From Clostridia bacterium (lineage in GTDB: Bacteria > Bacillota > Clostridia > Christensenellales > Aristaeellaceae), in contig JAFSCW010000139.1 of assembly GCA_017436605.1 (NCBI GenBank), positions 1 through 41,095 of the forward strand: a stretch of 41,095 nucleotides of DNA. The letters are read 5' to 3'. The notes beneath the pieces were generated by a model, which saw nothing but the letters and a program-made list of their open reading frames with translations, did no database searches and had not been told where the DNA came from. This document shows positions 27,616 through 35,132 of the stretch, in pieces. A program made the position numbers and the translations under genes. Every line of letters begins with the position of its first letter. Position 1 is the stretch's first letter.

Positions 27616-29337
27616 TTATTCCTCGCAGGCCGCCTTCTGGCTGTTGATCGCGCGGATCACCTCCGGCGGGAACTTCGGTTTCCGATCATAGGTATACAGA
27701 CCGTTCTGCTCCTGCTCCACATCCGTCAGCTGCGTATAGCAGAATCCGCAGTGATCCGGATTGCCCAGCAGCGTTTCCGTCAATCCGCGATAACGCTCCA
27801 GGAACTCTTCCCTGCTGGCAACGCGCGAGCCATAGCCCCAGCCGTCCTTATCCGTATCGCTCCACCAGATTCCGCCGTATTCGCTGACGAAAACCGGAAG
27901 ACCCGGCTTATAGAACTGTCTCTTATCAAAGCGATCGTACAGAAGCTCCGTACCCGCGCCATAGTATCCGCGGAAAATCTCCGGATTCTGTTCGTAATCA
28001 TGCACATCAAAGATATCGGTTTCAACATGGAAATTGCCGGACGTATCGATGCACGGGCGGGTCGGGTCGATCGCCTTGGTGATGCGGTACGTCATGCGCA
28101 GAACGTCGTCGCGCTGCGCGCGGCCGTTCTGATCCCACGTTTCATTGAACGGGCACCATCCGATGATGCTCGGCGCGCTGTAATCCCGCTTCACCGCCGG
28201 GATCCAGTCGTTCAGGAAGTCCGCCAGCGCGCAGTCCTCGCTGTGATCGAGCCCCCAGTTCGCCATTTCGCCCCAGCAGATATAGCCCATATGATCGGCA
28301 TGATACAGGAAACGGGCCTCGAACACCTTTTCATGCAGACGCGCGCCGTTAAAGCCCATCGCCATGGACATCTCGATATCCGCGCGCAGCGCAGCGTCCG
28401 TCGGCGCGGTGTAGATGCCGTCCGGATAGAAGCCCTGATCCAGCACAAGACGCTGGAAGACCGGCTTGCCGTTGATCACAAAGCGCATGCCGTCAAAGCC
28501 CACGCTGCGAAGGCCAAAATAGCTGTAAAGCTGATCGCAGACCACGCCGCCGCAGACAAGCTCCATCTCAAGATCATACAGTTTCGGATCGCCGACATTC
28601 CAAAGATGTTTTTCAGAAAGCGGCAGCACCAGCTCCGCAACGGAGCCGGACGACTTCGCGCTCGCCTCGCCCATCGCCGCGCCCTCATAGGAAGCACGGA
28701 CGCTGAGCGTGCACGGACGGGAAACAATGGCCCTGACGGTTACCGTTCCTTCCTCCGCATGCGGCGTCAGGTAAACCTCTTTGATATAACAAGCATCGAC
28801 CCACTCCATCCACACCGTCTGCCATATGCCCGTCGTGCGGGTATAGAAGCAGCCGTAGGATTCATACGTGTGGCTCTGCTTGCCGCTGGGCTGATGGCCA
28901 CTGCGCGTATCGTCCTGCGCGCAGACGGTGATCAGGTTTTCGCCCTCCTGCAGGGCATCGGTAATATCGAAGCAGAAGGACGTATAGCCGCCCTTATGCG
29001 TGCCCACGCTTTTGCCGTTCACCCACACCTCGGTCAGATAATCCACTGCGCCGAAGTGCAGGAGCACGCGCTTGCCCTTCGCCTCTTCGGGCAGAACGAC
29101 GCTGCGCTTATACCAGACGGCACGGATAAAATCCTTGTAGCCGATGCCGGAAAGCTCACTCTCGGGGCAGAACGGCACCATGATGCTGCCTGCGAGTTCC
29201 TTCTTTTCCACAAGGCCGCGCTTTCTGCCAGAATCACCCTGATCCATTTCAAACTGCCAGACGCCGTTGAGATTCATCCAGCCCGCACGCACAAACTGCG
29301 GCCTGGGATATTCGGGACGCGGAATCTGCTGATTCAT
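27616..29337 (-). CDS. Glycoside hydrolase family 2 protein (beta-glycosidase)
   Basis: A 573-residue GH2 enzyme with no signal peptide, so cytoplasmic. Order of domains: N-terminal jelly-roll sugar-binding domain (about 15-185, with LNGVWQFEMD, WYKRSVVLPEE and DYLTEVWVNGKSVGTHKGGY), Ig-like sandwich (about 187-280), and TIM barrel (about 281-570). The acid/base is likely Glu399 in WCPFNETWD, and the nucleophile Glu486 in VFVSEYGG. Beta-galactosidase, glucuronidase and mannosidase activities all occur in GH2. It lacks the C-terminal domains of LacZ, so it is not a LacZ. AGGAGG precedes the ATG, and it has its own promoter and terminator. No sugar transporter is adjacent. Confidence 0.93.
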   Translation of the reverse strand: MNQQIPRPEYPRPQFVRAGWMNLNGVWQFEMDQGDSGRKRGLVEKKELAGSIMVPFCPESELSGIGYKDFIRAVWYKRSVVLPEEAKGKRVLLHFGAVDYLTEVWVNGKSVGTHKGGYTSFCFDITDALQEGENLITVCAQDDTRSGHQPSGKQSHTYESYGCFYTRTTGIWQTVWMEWVDACYIKEVYLTPHAEEGTVTVRAIVSRPCTLSVRASYEGAAMGEASAKSSGSVAELVLPLSEKHLWNVGDPKLYDLEMELVCGGVVCDQLYSYFGLRSVGFDGMRFVINGKPVFQRLVLDQGFYPDGIYTAPTDAALRADIEMSMAMGFNGARLHEKVFEARFLYHADHMGYICWGEMANWGLDHSEDCALADFLNDWIPAVKRDYSAPSIIGWCPFNETWDQNGRAQRDDVLRMTYRITKAIDPTRPCIDTSGNFHVETDIFDVHDYEQNPEIFRGYYGAGTELLYDRFDKRQFYKPGLPVFVSEYGGIWWSDTDKDGWGYGSRVASREEFLERYRGLTETLLGNPDHCGFCYTQLTDVEQEQNGLYTYDRKPKFPPEVIRAINSQKAACEE

Positions 29338-29409
29338 TCGCTCTTCCTCCTGTCTTCCTGTATGTCATGATGCTGCAAATCTTTCCGAAACAGCATACTC
29401 TCTGTCCTT

Positions 29410-29438
29410 ATTATAGGAAGTTTTCATGCGAATAGCAA
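29410..29438 (-). promoter_or_regulatory. Promoter of the GH2 gene
   Basis: TTGCTA (29433-29438), 17-bp spacer, TATAAT (29410-29415) on the minus strand. The leader of about 65 nt contains a short ATGCTG/CAGCAT hairpin and no recognised operator. Confidence 0.7.
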
Positions 29439-29493
29439 GAAAATATCCGCCGCTATACAGAATTTCTCTGACGAGGCAGGTCTGCTCATGTCT

Positions 29494-29961
29494 TTACAGC
29501 CATTCCATCAGATACGCCGCAAGGCCCACGACGATCGAGCTGGAAATGCCGTACACCAGCACCGGCCCGGCGAGCGTAAAGAGCTTCGCGCCCACGCCCA
29601 TGACGAGTCCCTCCCGGCGGAATTCCATCGCTGGCGCGACGACGGAGTTAGCAAAACCCGTGATCGGGACAATGCTCCCCGCGCCTGCGTATTTGCCGAT
29701 CTTGTCATAGACGCCAATCCCCGTCAGGAGCGCAGCAATTGCAATGAGCGTGATACTCGTCGCTGTAGAAGCGCTTTCCACGCCGAGCAGAAGCACGTTT
29801 CCATAGAAATCGGAGATTCCCTGCCCGATGCTGCAGATCAGACCGCCGACCCAGAAGGCACGCAGCAGTCCTTTTCCGATCTCACTTTTGGGTGCCAGCC
29901 GAGCAACCAGCTGCGCATAGCGTTCGATTGTGCGCTTACTCTGCGGATTGCCCACGCCCAT
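29494..29961 (-). CDS. spoVAC: Stage V sporulation protein AC
   Basis: A 155-residue membrane protein matching SpoVAC (about 150 residues in Bacillus), part of the SpoVA channel that moves Ca-dipicolinate into and out of spores. A basic N-terminus precedes four or five hydrophobic segments. Shared wording includes AFWVGGLICSIGQGISDFY, LLTGIGVYDKIGKYAGAGS and VPITGFANSVVAPAMEFRREG. It is distinguished from SpoVAE by length and by the GVYDKIG phrase. The ATG at 29961 directly follows a GAGAGGGGGG site. The spoVAD and spoVAE partners that normally follow are not adjacent. No clear sigma-G promoter was found. Confidence 0.93.
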   Translation of the reverse strand: MGVGNPQSKRTIERYAQLVARLAPKSEIGKGLLRAFWVGGLICSIGQGISDFYGNVLLLGVESASTATSITLIAIAALLTGIGVYDKIGKYAGAGSIVPITGFANSVVAPAMEFRREGLVMGVGAKLFTLAGPVLVYGISSSIVVGLAAYLMEWL

Positions 29962-30079
29962 CCCCCCTCTCGTTTCGAATACGCATGCCATCCGGCGGCC
30001 TGCGCACGCGGACTTCCCGCGAGCCGGGACGCGGCCCGTTTTCCAGCGCACAGGGAAGCAGAACACGTCTGGATTCCAA
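29936..30079 (-). CDS. Possible 47-residue Arg-rich ORF overlapping the spoVAC start
   Basis: A TTG codon at 30079 has GGAGG 8 nt upstream and opens a 48-codon frame that ends 26 nt inside spoVAC in another frame. The product is rich in Arg and Pro (for example SREVRVRRPPDGMRIR). It may be a leader ORF that couples translation to spoVAC, or chance. I recognise no family. Confidence 0.25.
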   Translation of the reverse strand: MESRRVLLPCALENGPRPGSREVRVRRPPDGMRIRNERGDGRGQSAE

Positions 30080-30147
30080 AGTCAACACCTCCGCTTTTTA
30101 CAGATAGTGTGCCTTTCATCTTCAGAATTCATACGCGCCCATGCATC

Positions 30148-30186
30148 GTAAAAGCCGGCCCCTTCCAACGGCGTGCCGGCTTTTAC
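30148..30186 (-). terminator. Terminator of the sigma/anti-sigma operon
   Basis: A perfect 12-bp stem GTAAAAGCCGGC/GCCGGCTTTTAC with a 15-nt loop, 17 nt after the stop at 30204. The T-run lies within the stem, so it could work on either strand. Confidence 0.75.
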
Positions 30187-30203
30187 AAATCCCGATCCTA
30201 TCC

Positions 30204-31616
30204 TCAGCGGATTATGATGCTTTCCTCTTCAATCCATCCCATTCCCAGCCGCCTTGGAATCAGCGCAAGATGCTCCGCGGATTGCGGCAGGTCAAAGCGG
30301 ATATCGACATTCCAGCAGGTATCATGAATCCCGATGCCATATCCGCCGCCGACATTGGGATACTCCACACCGTCTGCAACCAGCTTATAGTCGTAAACGT
30401 ATGACGTTTGATCATCGTAAACGGTATCGTTGAAATCGTCAATCCATTCCTGCGGCGCGTCAAATTCCACCACGCCGGAAATATCGACGTCGGAGATCGC
30501 CATCTGCACGCGCGCATTGTATTCCTCAAACGAAGCTTCTGCGCGCAGTTCCTGCACGGCGCCTGCGATATCCGCCGTGAAGCGCACAGGGAAATAGCCC
30601 CGGTTTTCCAGATTATTGACAGACGTACGGTATACGCCGTTTTCATCCTGACAGACCACCTGCGTATAGTAGGCGACATGCAGGAAGAAGCTGATCGTAT
30701 CGCCGGGCACGTAGCCCTCGGGCAGATCCACCTGCTGGAAGCCGAATTCCGTATACGGATCCGGTTCTTCCATGCTGCTGTCAAAGATCATGAGCGGCTT
30801 GCCCCGCTCGCTGCCGTCGTCCAGCCACGCGCCGTCGCCGATGCCGAAGAGCGATTCAACAGCATAAGCACGCTCGTGCTCCGCGAAGAACGCAGCTGCC
30901 TGCGAGCGTTCCTCCTCGGTTGCGCCCGGCGTCCAGTAGGTATCCGCAAGCCGCTTGCCCGGCTCTTCCCAGTCCCATTCCTCAAAGCCCGTCGGCAAGC
31001 CTTCATGCATTTCAAAAGTCCGCTGCGGCTCGCTGATGCGGTAGGTATAGTACAGCTTGTTGCCGTCGCAGTATGCCTGGTCGACCGTCAGCTCAAACTG
31101 ACGCGAGAATTGCTGGCTGAGCAGCCTGCCATAATCCGTTTCCGGATCTGCGCCGTTCATATCGCCGGCAGGCGCGAGAACCTGCTGCGTCTTGCCGACG
31201 TTGATGGCCACCTCCTCCAGATGCTCCAGCCTCTGTCGGCTCATCTCGGTATCCGGTCTGTTCACAAAGTATCCAAACAGGCCCAGCGTAGCCGCGATCG
31301 CCGCGCCGGCAAGCAGCAGCATAAGCAGCGCCGCAATCAGGACTGTTTTGGCCGGATAGCGTCTGCGGTGCATCCGATCGCCGCGCCGCCGCGCACGGGA
31401 CGGACTGAATATCGCCTCCGCAAGCCTGTTCCACAGGGTATCGCGCGCCGCGCTGCCAAGGCCCGGCGCATCCGGATAGAGGAAAAGCAGACATTCGTCC
31501 ACAAGTCCATGATCAATCCGCTCCGCACGCAGAGACAGCTGCCAGTCAATGAGCCTTCGCACATCCGCGTTGGTCAGGCTTCCGCTTTTTATCTTTTCCT
31601 TCATTCGCTGATCCAT
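30204..31616 (-). CDS. Single-pass membrane protein, probable anti-sigma factor
   Basis: A 470-residue protein. The cytoplasmic part (about 1-87) begins with a helical, charged region (MKEKIKSGSLTNADVRRLID) suited to binding a sigma factor. One transmembrane segment follows (about 88-112, TVLIAALLMLLLAGAAIAAT), then a large acidic extracytoplasmic domain of some 350 residues. That domain resembles the DUF4179-type outer domains of Firmicute anti-sigma proteins, with an early helix and later beta-rich parts. The gene begins 21 nt downstream of a sigma factor gene, the standard arrangement for a sigma/anti-sigma pair. The signal it senses is unknown. AAGGAGG precedes the ATG. Confidence 0.78.
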   Translation of the reverse strand: MDQRMKEKIKSGSLTNADVRRLIDWQLSLRAERIDHGLVDECLLFLYPDAPGLGSAARDTLWNRLAEAIFSPSRARRRGDRMHRRRYPAKTVLIAALLMLLLAGAAIAATLGLFGYFVNRPDTEMSRQRLEHLEEVAINVGKTQQVLAPAGDMNGADPETDYGRLLSQQFSRQFELTVDQAYCDGNKLYYTYRISEPQRTFEMHEGLPTGFEEWDWEEPGKRLADTYWTPGATEEERSQAAAFFAEHERAYAVESLFGIGDGAWLDDGSERGKPLMIFDSSMEEPDPYTEFGFQQVDLPEGYVPGDTISFFLHVAYYTQVVCQDENGVYRTSVNNLENRGYFPVRFTADIAGAVQELRAEASFEEYNARVQMAISDVDISGVVEFDAPQEWIDDFNDTVYDDQTSYVYDYKLVADGVEYPNVGGGYGIGIHDTCWNVDIRFDLPQSAEHLALIPRRLGMGWIEEESIIIR

Positions 31617-31637
31617 GTATGCCGCCTCCTTTCCGAA

Positions 31638-32186
31638 TTATCGCAGGCCAAGGGTCATAGCGAGCACCGCATAGAAGATTTCCGGATGCGCGACCAGCTT
31701 TTTCTTCATCCGGGAAATGCGCATCCAGACGCAGTCCTCGCTCAGCCCCCACTTCCGCCCGAGTTCGCGGGCGGTATAGCCCTCCACGGCATAGGCAAGA
31801 AACAGGCGGGCATTCTCCTCGCCCAGCAAATCGCTCAGCGCCGCGACACGATCCTGAAGAAGCGCTTCCTGCTCCGGCGTCATTTCGCCCGCAGCAACGG
31901 GACGCGCCTCCTCCTCATCCAGCGAAAAGGCATGGCGCATGCCGCGGCGGTTCGTCTTGCGCTGATAGGCCTGTGCGCGGTTCTTGATCGAGAGCGTCAG
32001 CCAGCCTCCGATGTTGGGATGCTCCATCAGCTGCGCACGTTTGACCCATGCGTCCATAAAGGCTTCCTGCATCAGGTCATACAGCGTCCCCTCGTCAGCG
32101 CCGCTGCCCAGAAGATGGCGCCCCAGGCGAAACAGATAATCCGCATGCTCGCCGTATATTGATTCAAACCATTCCTGTTCGTTCAT
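31638..32186 (-). CDS. RNA polymerase sigma-70 family factor (ECF type)
   Basis: A 182-residue sigma factor with only regions 2 and 4. Region 2 contains LYDLMQEAFMDAWVKR (about 45-60) and WLTLSIKNRAQAYQRK. Region 4 has a helix-turn-helix in YTARELGRKWGLSEDCVWMRISRMKKKL (the motif is in ARELGRKWGLSEDCVWMRI). The ATG at 32186 has AAAGGAG upstream; a frame start ten codons earlier is less well placed. It heads an operon with a membrane anti-sigma candidate, so its activity is likely held at the membrane until a surface signal arrives. A TATAAT lies about 65 nt upstream without a matching housekeeping -35. Confidence 0.88.
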   Translation of the reverse strand: MNEQEWFESIYGEHADYLFRLGRHLLGSGADEGTLYDLMQEAFMDAWVKRAQLMEHPNIGGWLTLSIKNRAQAYQRKTNRRGMRHAFSLDEEEARPVAAGEMTPEQEALLQDRVAALSDLLGEENARLFLAYAVEGYTARELGRKWGLSEDCVWMRISRMKKKLVAHPEIFYAVLAMTLGLR

Positions 32187-32302
32187 CTTTTCATACTCCT
32201 TTGCACATTCATGCACATCAGCGCCATAACCTCATTTATTATACATCCTTTTGCACCCGGCCGCTACAGCTGTATACGGATTCAGCCCCTTGATCGGCGC
32301 GC

Positions 32303-33148
32303 TCAGTCAAGGCTTTCGCTGATTACCCGTGATCCATATTCCTCGTTCAGCGCGGCAATCGTCATGCGCCCGGCCAAGCCGTCCTGCTTGAGCCCTTTCT
32401 TCCTTTGGAATGCGCGCACAGCCGCATCTGTCATGCTGCCAAAATAACCCGTCGGCTCCACATCCATATACCCCAGATCAGCGAGCATCCTTTGCAGCAT
32501 CCGGACGTCCGCCGAGCGCTCGCCCCGCCGGAGCGTTCTGTCTGCGCTGAGCACGCTTATCGTCTCCTCCTGCGGCAATTCCATCACAGGCGTCTGTTCA
32601 TCCGCTGTTCCTGCTTCCTCCCGGAGCTTTTCCAGCGTGATCGGACCCGCGACGCCATCCGAGCTCAGGCCATGCGCCCGCTGGAAACGGCGCACCGCCT
32701 CCTTGGTCAGATTGCCGTATCTGCCCGTGACTGTTCCATGATAATAGCCCAGCTCATCCAGCGCAGCCTGCAGCGCGCGCACGGCTTCTCCGGCGCTGCC
32801 CTTTTTCAGCAGCTGCGACGCAGGCGTTTCCTCCGTCTCGCCCGTTCCCGTCTCCTCCGATACGGCCAGATCGACGTCCGCCTCGCGATAGAGAATCCTC
32901 AGCGTCTGCTCATCCGCCGCGCCTGTCTGCGCAAGCCCGTGTCTTCTTTGGAATTTCCTGACGGCCGCCTCCGTCTTCGAGCCGAAATGTCCCGTGATAT
33001 CCGCATAATAGTAATCCAGTTCCTCCAGCGCGCGCTGAATCGTTTCGATTTCCTCGGCGCTGTCCCCATAGCGATAGCTCTGCGCCGAAGCGGCGCCGCA
33101 CAACAGCAGCGCAAAACACGCCAGCACAAACGCAGCGATTCTTGTCAT
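32303..33148 (-). CDS. Secreted protein with three peptidoglycan-binding modules
   Basis: A 281-residue exported protein: signal peptide 1-22 (MTRIAAFVLACFALLLCGAASA), then three PG_binding_1 repeats at about 25-85, 115-175 and 205-270. Each repeat has the pattern leading to LGYY..TG.YG..T..AVR.FQR..GL. Examples are TGRYGNLTKEAVRRFQRAHG and TGYFGSMTDAAVRAFQRKKG. No catalytic domain follows, so it is probably a wall-binding protein or a regulator of wall hydrolases. The ATG at 33148 has GGAGG 9 nt upstream; the in-frame ATG two codons earlier is too near. It precedes the sigma factor gene by 116 nt in the same direction. Confidence 0.88.
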   Translation of the reverse strand: MTRIAAFVLACFALLLCGAASAQSYRYGDSAEEIETIQRALEELDYYYADITGHFGSKTEAAVRKFQRRHGLAQTGAADEQTLRILYREADVDLAVSEETGTGETEETPASQLLKKGSAGEAVRALQAALDELGYYHGTVTGRYGNLTKEAVRRFQRAHGLSSDGVAGPITLEKLREEAGTADEQTPVMELPQEETISVLSADRTLRRGERSADVRMLQRMLADLGYMDVEPTGYFGSMTDAAVRAFQRKKGLKQDGLAGRMTIAALNEEYGSRVISESLD

Positions 33149-33308
33149 ATGCATCTTCCTCCATGTCCGGCCCGGATTTCCGCGCCTCCTTTTTCCGGAT
33201 ATTTCACGCGCGCCGGAAAACCTGACACCGGAAATACACTTTTTTCTTTTTTCTTTCAAGAATCATACAGAACAGCGATGATTCCACCGTTTTCATTCCG
33301 AATCAGGG

Positions 33309-33337
33309 TTGACTTTCTTCCGGTATTTGTATATAAT
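33309..33337 (+). promoter_or_regulatory. Consensus promoter of rpsT
   Basis: TTGACT (33309-33314), 17-bp spacer, TATAAT (33332-33337). Transcription should begin near 33343-33345. Confidence 0.9.
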
Positions 33338-33342
33338 ATGTC

Positions 33343-33493
33343 GCTAGAGAGCTTATGCCCTTGGATGACCGTGGCACCGAGCAGGGTCGCGCATTACACT
33401 GGTGCAGCTACACTTGCTGCTCCCTCTTCCAGTGGAGTCAACCGGACGATGAGGTCTCTAGCCACAATGTTTGATTGAATACTTTCTGGAGGG
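33343..33493 (+). promoter_or_regulatory. Structured 5' leader of rpsT, candidate autoregulatory RNA
   Basis: The leader of about 160 nt begins with GCTAGAGA (33343-33350), which pairs perfectly over 8 bp with TCTCTAGC (33455-33462) and so closes a domain of 120 nt. Inside are a GCAGC/GCTGC hairpin (33405-33421) and a GCACC/GGTGC pairing. CCCT (33422-33425) plus CCAG (33429-33432) are together complementary to CTGGAGGG at 33486-33493, the rpsT Shine-Dalgarno region. This allows mutually competing folds with the site exposed or hidden. S20 autoregulation is known in E. coli; here it is an inference. Confidence 0.5.
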
Positions 33494-33502
33494 AAATTCA
33501 AA

Positions 33503-33745
33503 ATGCCGAATATCAAGTCCGCTATCAAGCGTGTTACCGTTACCGAGCACAAGACCCTGCGCAACAAGATGGTCAAGTCCGCCACCAAGACCGCGATGAA
33601 GAAGTTCAACACCACTGTTTCCGTTGAGACCATGACCAAGGCTGTCGCTGCTGTCGATAAGGCTGCCGCCAAGGGCGTCATCTCCAAGAACGCCGCGAAC
33701 CGCCAGAAGGCTCGCATGGCCCGTGTGCTGAACAAGGCTGAGTAA
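33503..33745 (+). CDS. rpsT: 30S ribosomal protein S20
   Basis: An 80-residue, highly basic helical protein that binds 16S rRNA early in small-subunit assembly. The [11 protein letters not shown] opening and the C-terminal [11 protein letters not shown] are characteristic of bacterial S20. GGAGGG lies 9 nt before the ATG. Codon use is strongly biased to a few codons (AAG, ACC, GTT), as expected for high expression and unlike neighbouring genes. It is a single gene with a strong promoter, a long structured leader and a terminator. Confidence 0.97.
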   Translation: MPNIKSAIKRVTVTEHKTLRNKMVKSATKTAMKKFNTTVSVETMTKAVAAVDKAAAKGVISKNAANRQKARMARVLNKAE

Positions 33746-33758
33746 TTCACGCTTTTTC

Positions 33759-33782
33759 CCCTCCCTTTCGGGAGGGTTTTTT
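33759..33782 (+). terminator. Terminator of rpsT
   Basis: A perfect 7-bp CCCTCCC/GGGAGGG stem with TTTC loop, then six T, 13 nt after the stop. Confidence 0.93.
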
Positions 33783-33792
33783 ATTTGGAACG

Positions 33793-33835
33793 GCAAAAGA
33801 AAAGGCACTGCAGCATGCAGCGCCTTTTCTTTTGC
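33793..33835 (-). terminator. Terminator of the nfeD-floA-LytTR operon
   Basis: A 20-bp stem (33793-33812 with 33816-33835, one G-U pair) with a 3-nt loop. On the minus strand the 3' arm ends in TTTTCTTTTGC. It lies 16 nt after the regulator stop, back to back with the rpsT terminator. Confidence 0.85.
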
Positions 33836-33851
33836 TTTGCATTTTTCCGGA

Positions 33852-34619
33852 TCAGGAGAACATGCTCTCCAGCTCCTCATATTTTTCATGTGTGATCAGC
33901 GCATCCTGATCGGTTCCCACCAGATGCACAACATACGTCCAGCGGCCATAGGGCGTGATGCTGTCAATCACATTCAGGTTGATGATATAGGACTTATGGC
34001 ACCGGAAGAAGATCTTCGGATCGAGCCTGTCCGCCACATCCCCAAGCGCCTCGCTCGTTTCGAAACGGCGTCCGTCCGTCGCATAGAGCACAGTCGAACG
34101 ATTCTCCCGCTGGACGAGCAGAATATCCGCCTGATTGATGAAATTCACGCCTTCCTTATGCCGCAGCATGATCCTGCCCGTAGCCGCGCCGCGCGCCCTG
34201 CTCACGGAAAGCGCAGTCTCCTTCTGCGCCGGCTCGCCGCGGCCGGCAATCACCTTGCGGATGCGTTCGAGCGTCTTCATTACGCGCTCAAGCTTGAAGG
34301 GCTTGATCATGTAATCGAACGCATAGACCTCAAACGCCTGCGCCATATAGTCGTCATGCGCAGTCGCAAAAATGATGATCGTATGCGGGTCGGTATCCTG
34401 AATCGCCTTCGCACATTCAAGCCCTGTCATCCCCGGCATTTCCACATCCAGAAAGCAGACATGCGGCTTATGCTTTTCCACAAGTTCCAGCGCAGACGCG
34501 CCGTTATCTGCCTCCGCGCAGAGCACAAAGCCTTCGGCTTTCTCGATCATCCTGCGCAGAATCATGCGCATGCCTTCCTGATCGTCTGCGATGACAACGC
34601 GAATCAGCTGCTCATCCAT
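33852..34619 (-). CDS. LytTR-family response regulator
   Basis: A 255-residue two-domain regulator. The receiver domain (about 1-125) has the acidic pocket ADDQ (Asp12, Asp13), the phosphoacceptor Asp58 in VCFLDVEMPG, and the conserved Lys in YMIKPF. After a linker, the C-terminal LytTR DNA-binding domain (about 150-250) shows ILLVQRENRSTVLYATDG and FFRCHKSYIINLNVIDSI, including the conserved HKSYIVN-like motif. No histidine kinase is in the window, so it is an orphan here. It begins 5 nt after a small membrane-protein gene in what seems to be the nfeD-floA operon. The nearest Shine-Dalgarno-like AAAGGAG is rather far (about 15 nt), so the start is less certain. Confidence 0.92.
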   Translation of the reverse strand: MDEQLIRVVIADDQEGMRMILRRMIEKAEGFVLCAEADNGASALELVEKHKPHVCFLDVEMPGMTGLECAKAIQDTDPHTIIIFATAHDDYMAQAFEVYAFDYMIKPFKLERVMKTLERIRKVIAGRGEPAQKETALSVSRARGAATGRIMLRHKEGVNFINQADILLVQRENRSTVLYATDGRRFETSEALGDVADRLDPKIFFRCHKSYIINLNVIDSITPYGRWTYVVHLVGTDQDALITHEKYEELESMFS

Positions 34620-34624
34620 GGTAT

Positions 34625-35098
34625 TTATCGTCTGCTCCTTTGCGCGGCCATGCGGCCGGACGGTCTGGTCAATATTTCGCTCATGATCACGCCGCGAAGA
34701 ATATCCTGCGCCGCCGGGTTTTCCCCGGTTTCCTCCGGGAATGTTCCGCTCTGGGGCGCATCGCTGTCAAAGTCATATGCGCCGCCGGCATGGCAGGGAT
34801 CCTCGCCCTCCTGCGCGCGCTCAAACGCCGACTGCGTAACCTCATGCAGATGCAGGGGACGCGTTTCGCAGCCCGCCTTCTTCTGCGCGCTCTGGCCAAA
34901 CGCCTCAGCAAACCCCTTTTCCGTCTCCCGGGTACGCCCCGCCTCGCGTGCATCCTGCCTTGCGCCCTGTGTCCGCGTGCGTATCGGACCGCGTTTTTCA
35001 GCGTTCCGCTTTCTCGCGTTCTGTTTTTTCTTCTGGGAAGCGGAACCGAAAACAAGGTAGACCACAAACGCGATCAGCAAAACAGCAAAATCTTCCAC
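34625..35098 (-). CDS. Membrane-anchored charged protein of unknown function in the floA operon
   Basis: A 157-residue protein. One hydrophobic segment at the very N-terminus (VEDFAVLLIAFVVYLVFG) is followed by a very basic stretch (about 22-65, QKKKQNARKRNAEKRG) and then a more acidic, probably disordered tail. This is the plan of a small membrane-tethered cytoplasmic protein. I do not recognise a family. The start is taken as GTG at 35098, because GGGGG lies 7 nt upstream. A TTG two codons earlier is too close to it. It lies 34 nt after floA and 5 nt before the LytTR regulator. Confidence 0.65.
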   Translation of the reverse strand: MEDFAVLLIAFVVYLVFGSASQKKKQNARKRNAEKRGPIRTRTQGARQDAREAGRTRETEKGFAEAFGQSAQKKAGCETRPLHLHEVTQSAFERAQEGEDPCHAGGAYDFDSDAPQSGTFPEETGENPAAQDILRGVIMSEILTRPSGRMAAQRSRR

Positions 35099-35132
35099 GT
35101 TCAATCCCCCTGTCCGAAACAGTCAGTCGTCG

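Noticed and set aside
30060-30135. Sigma-G promoter for spoVAC (GAATT and CACACTA near 30100-30135)
   Set aside because: The spacing is only about 14 bp, shorter than the sigma-G norm, so I could not support it.
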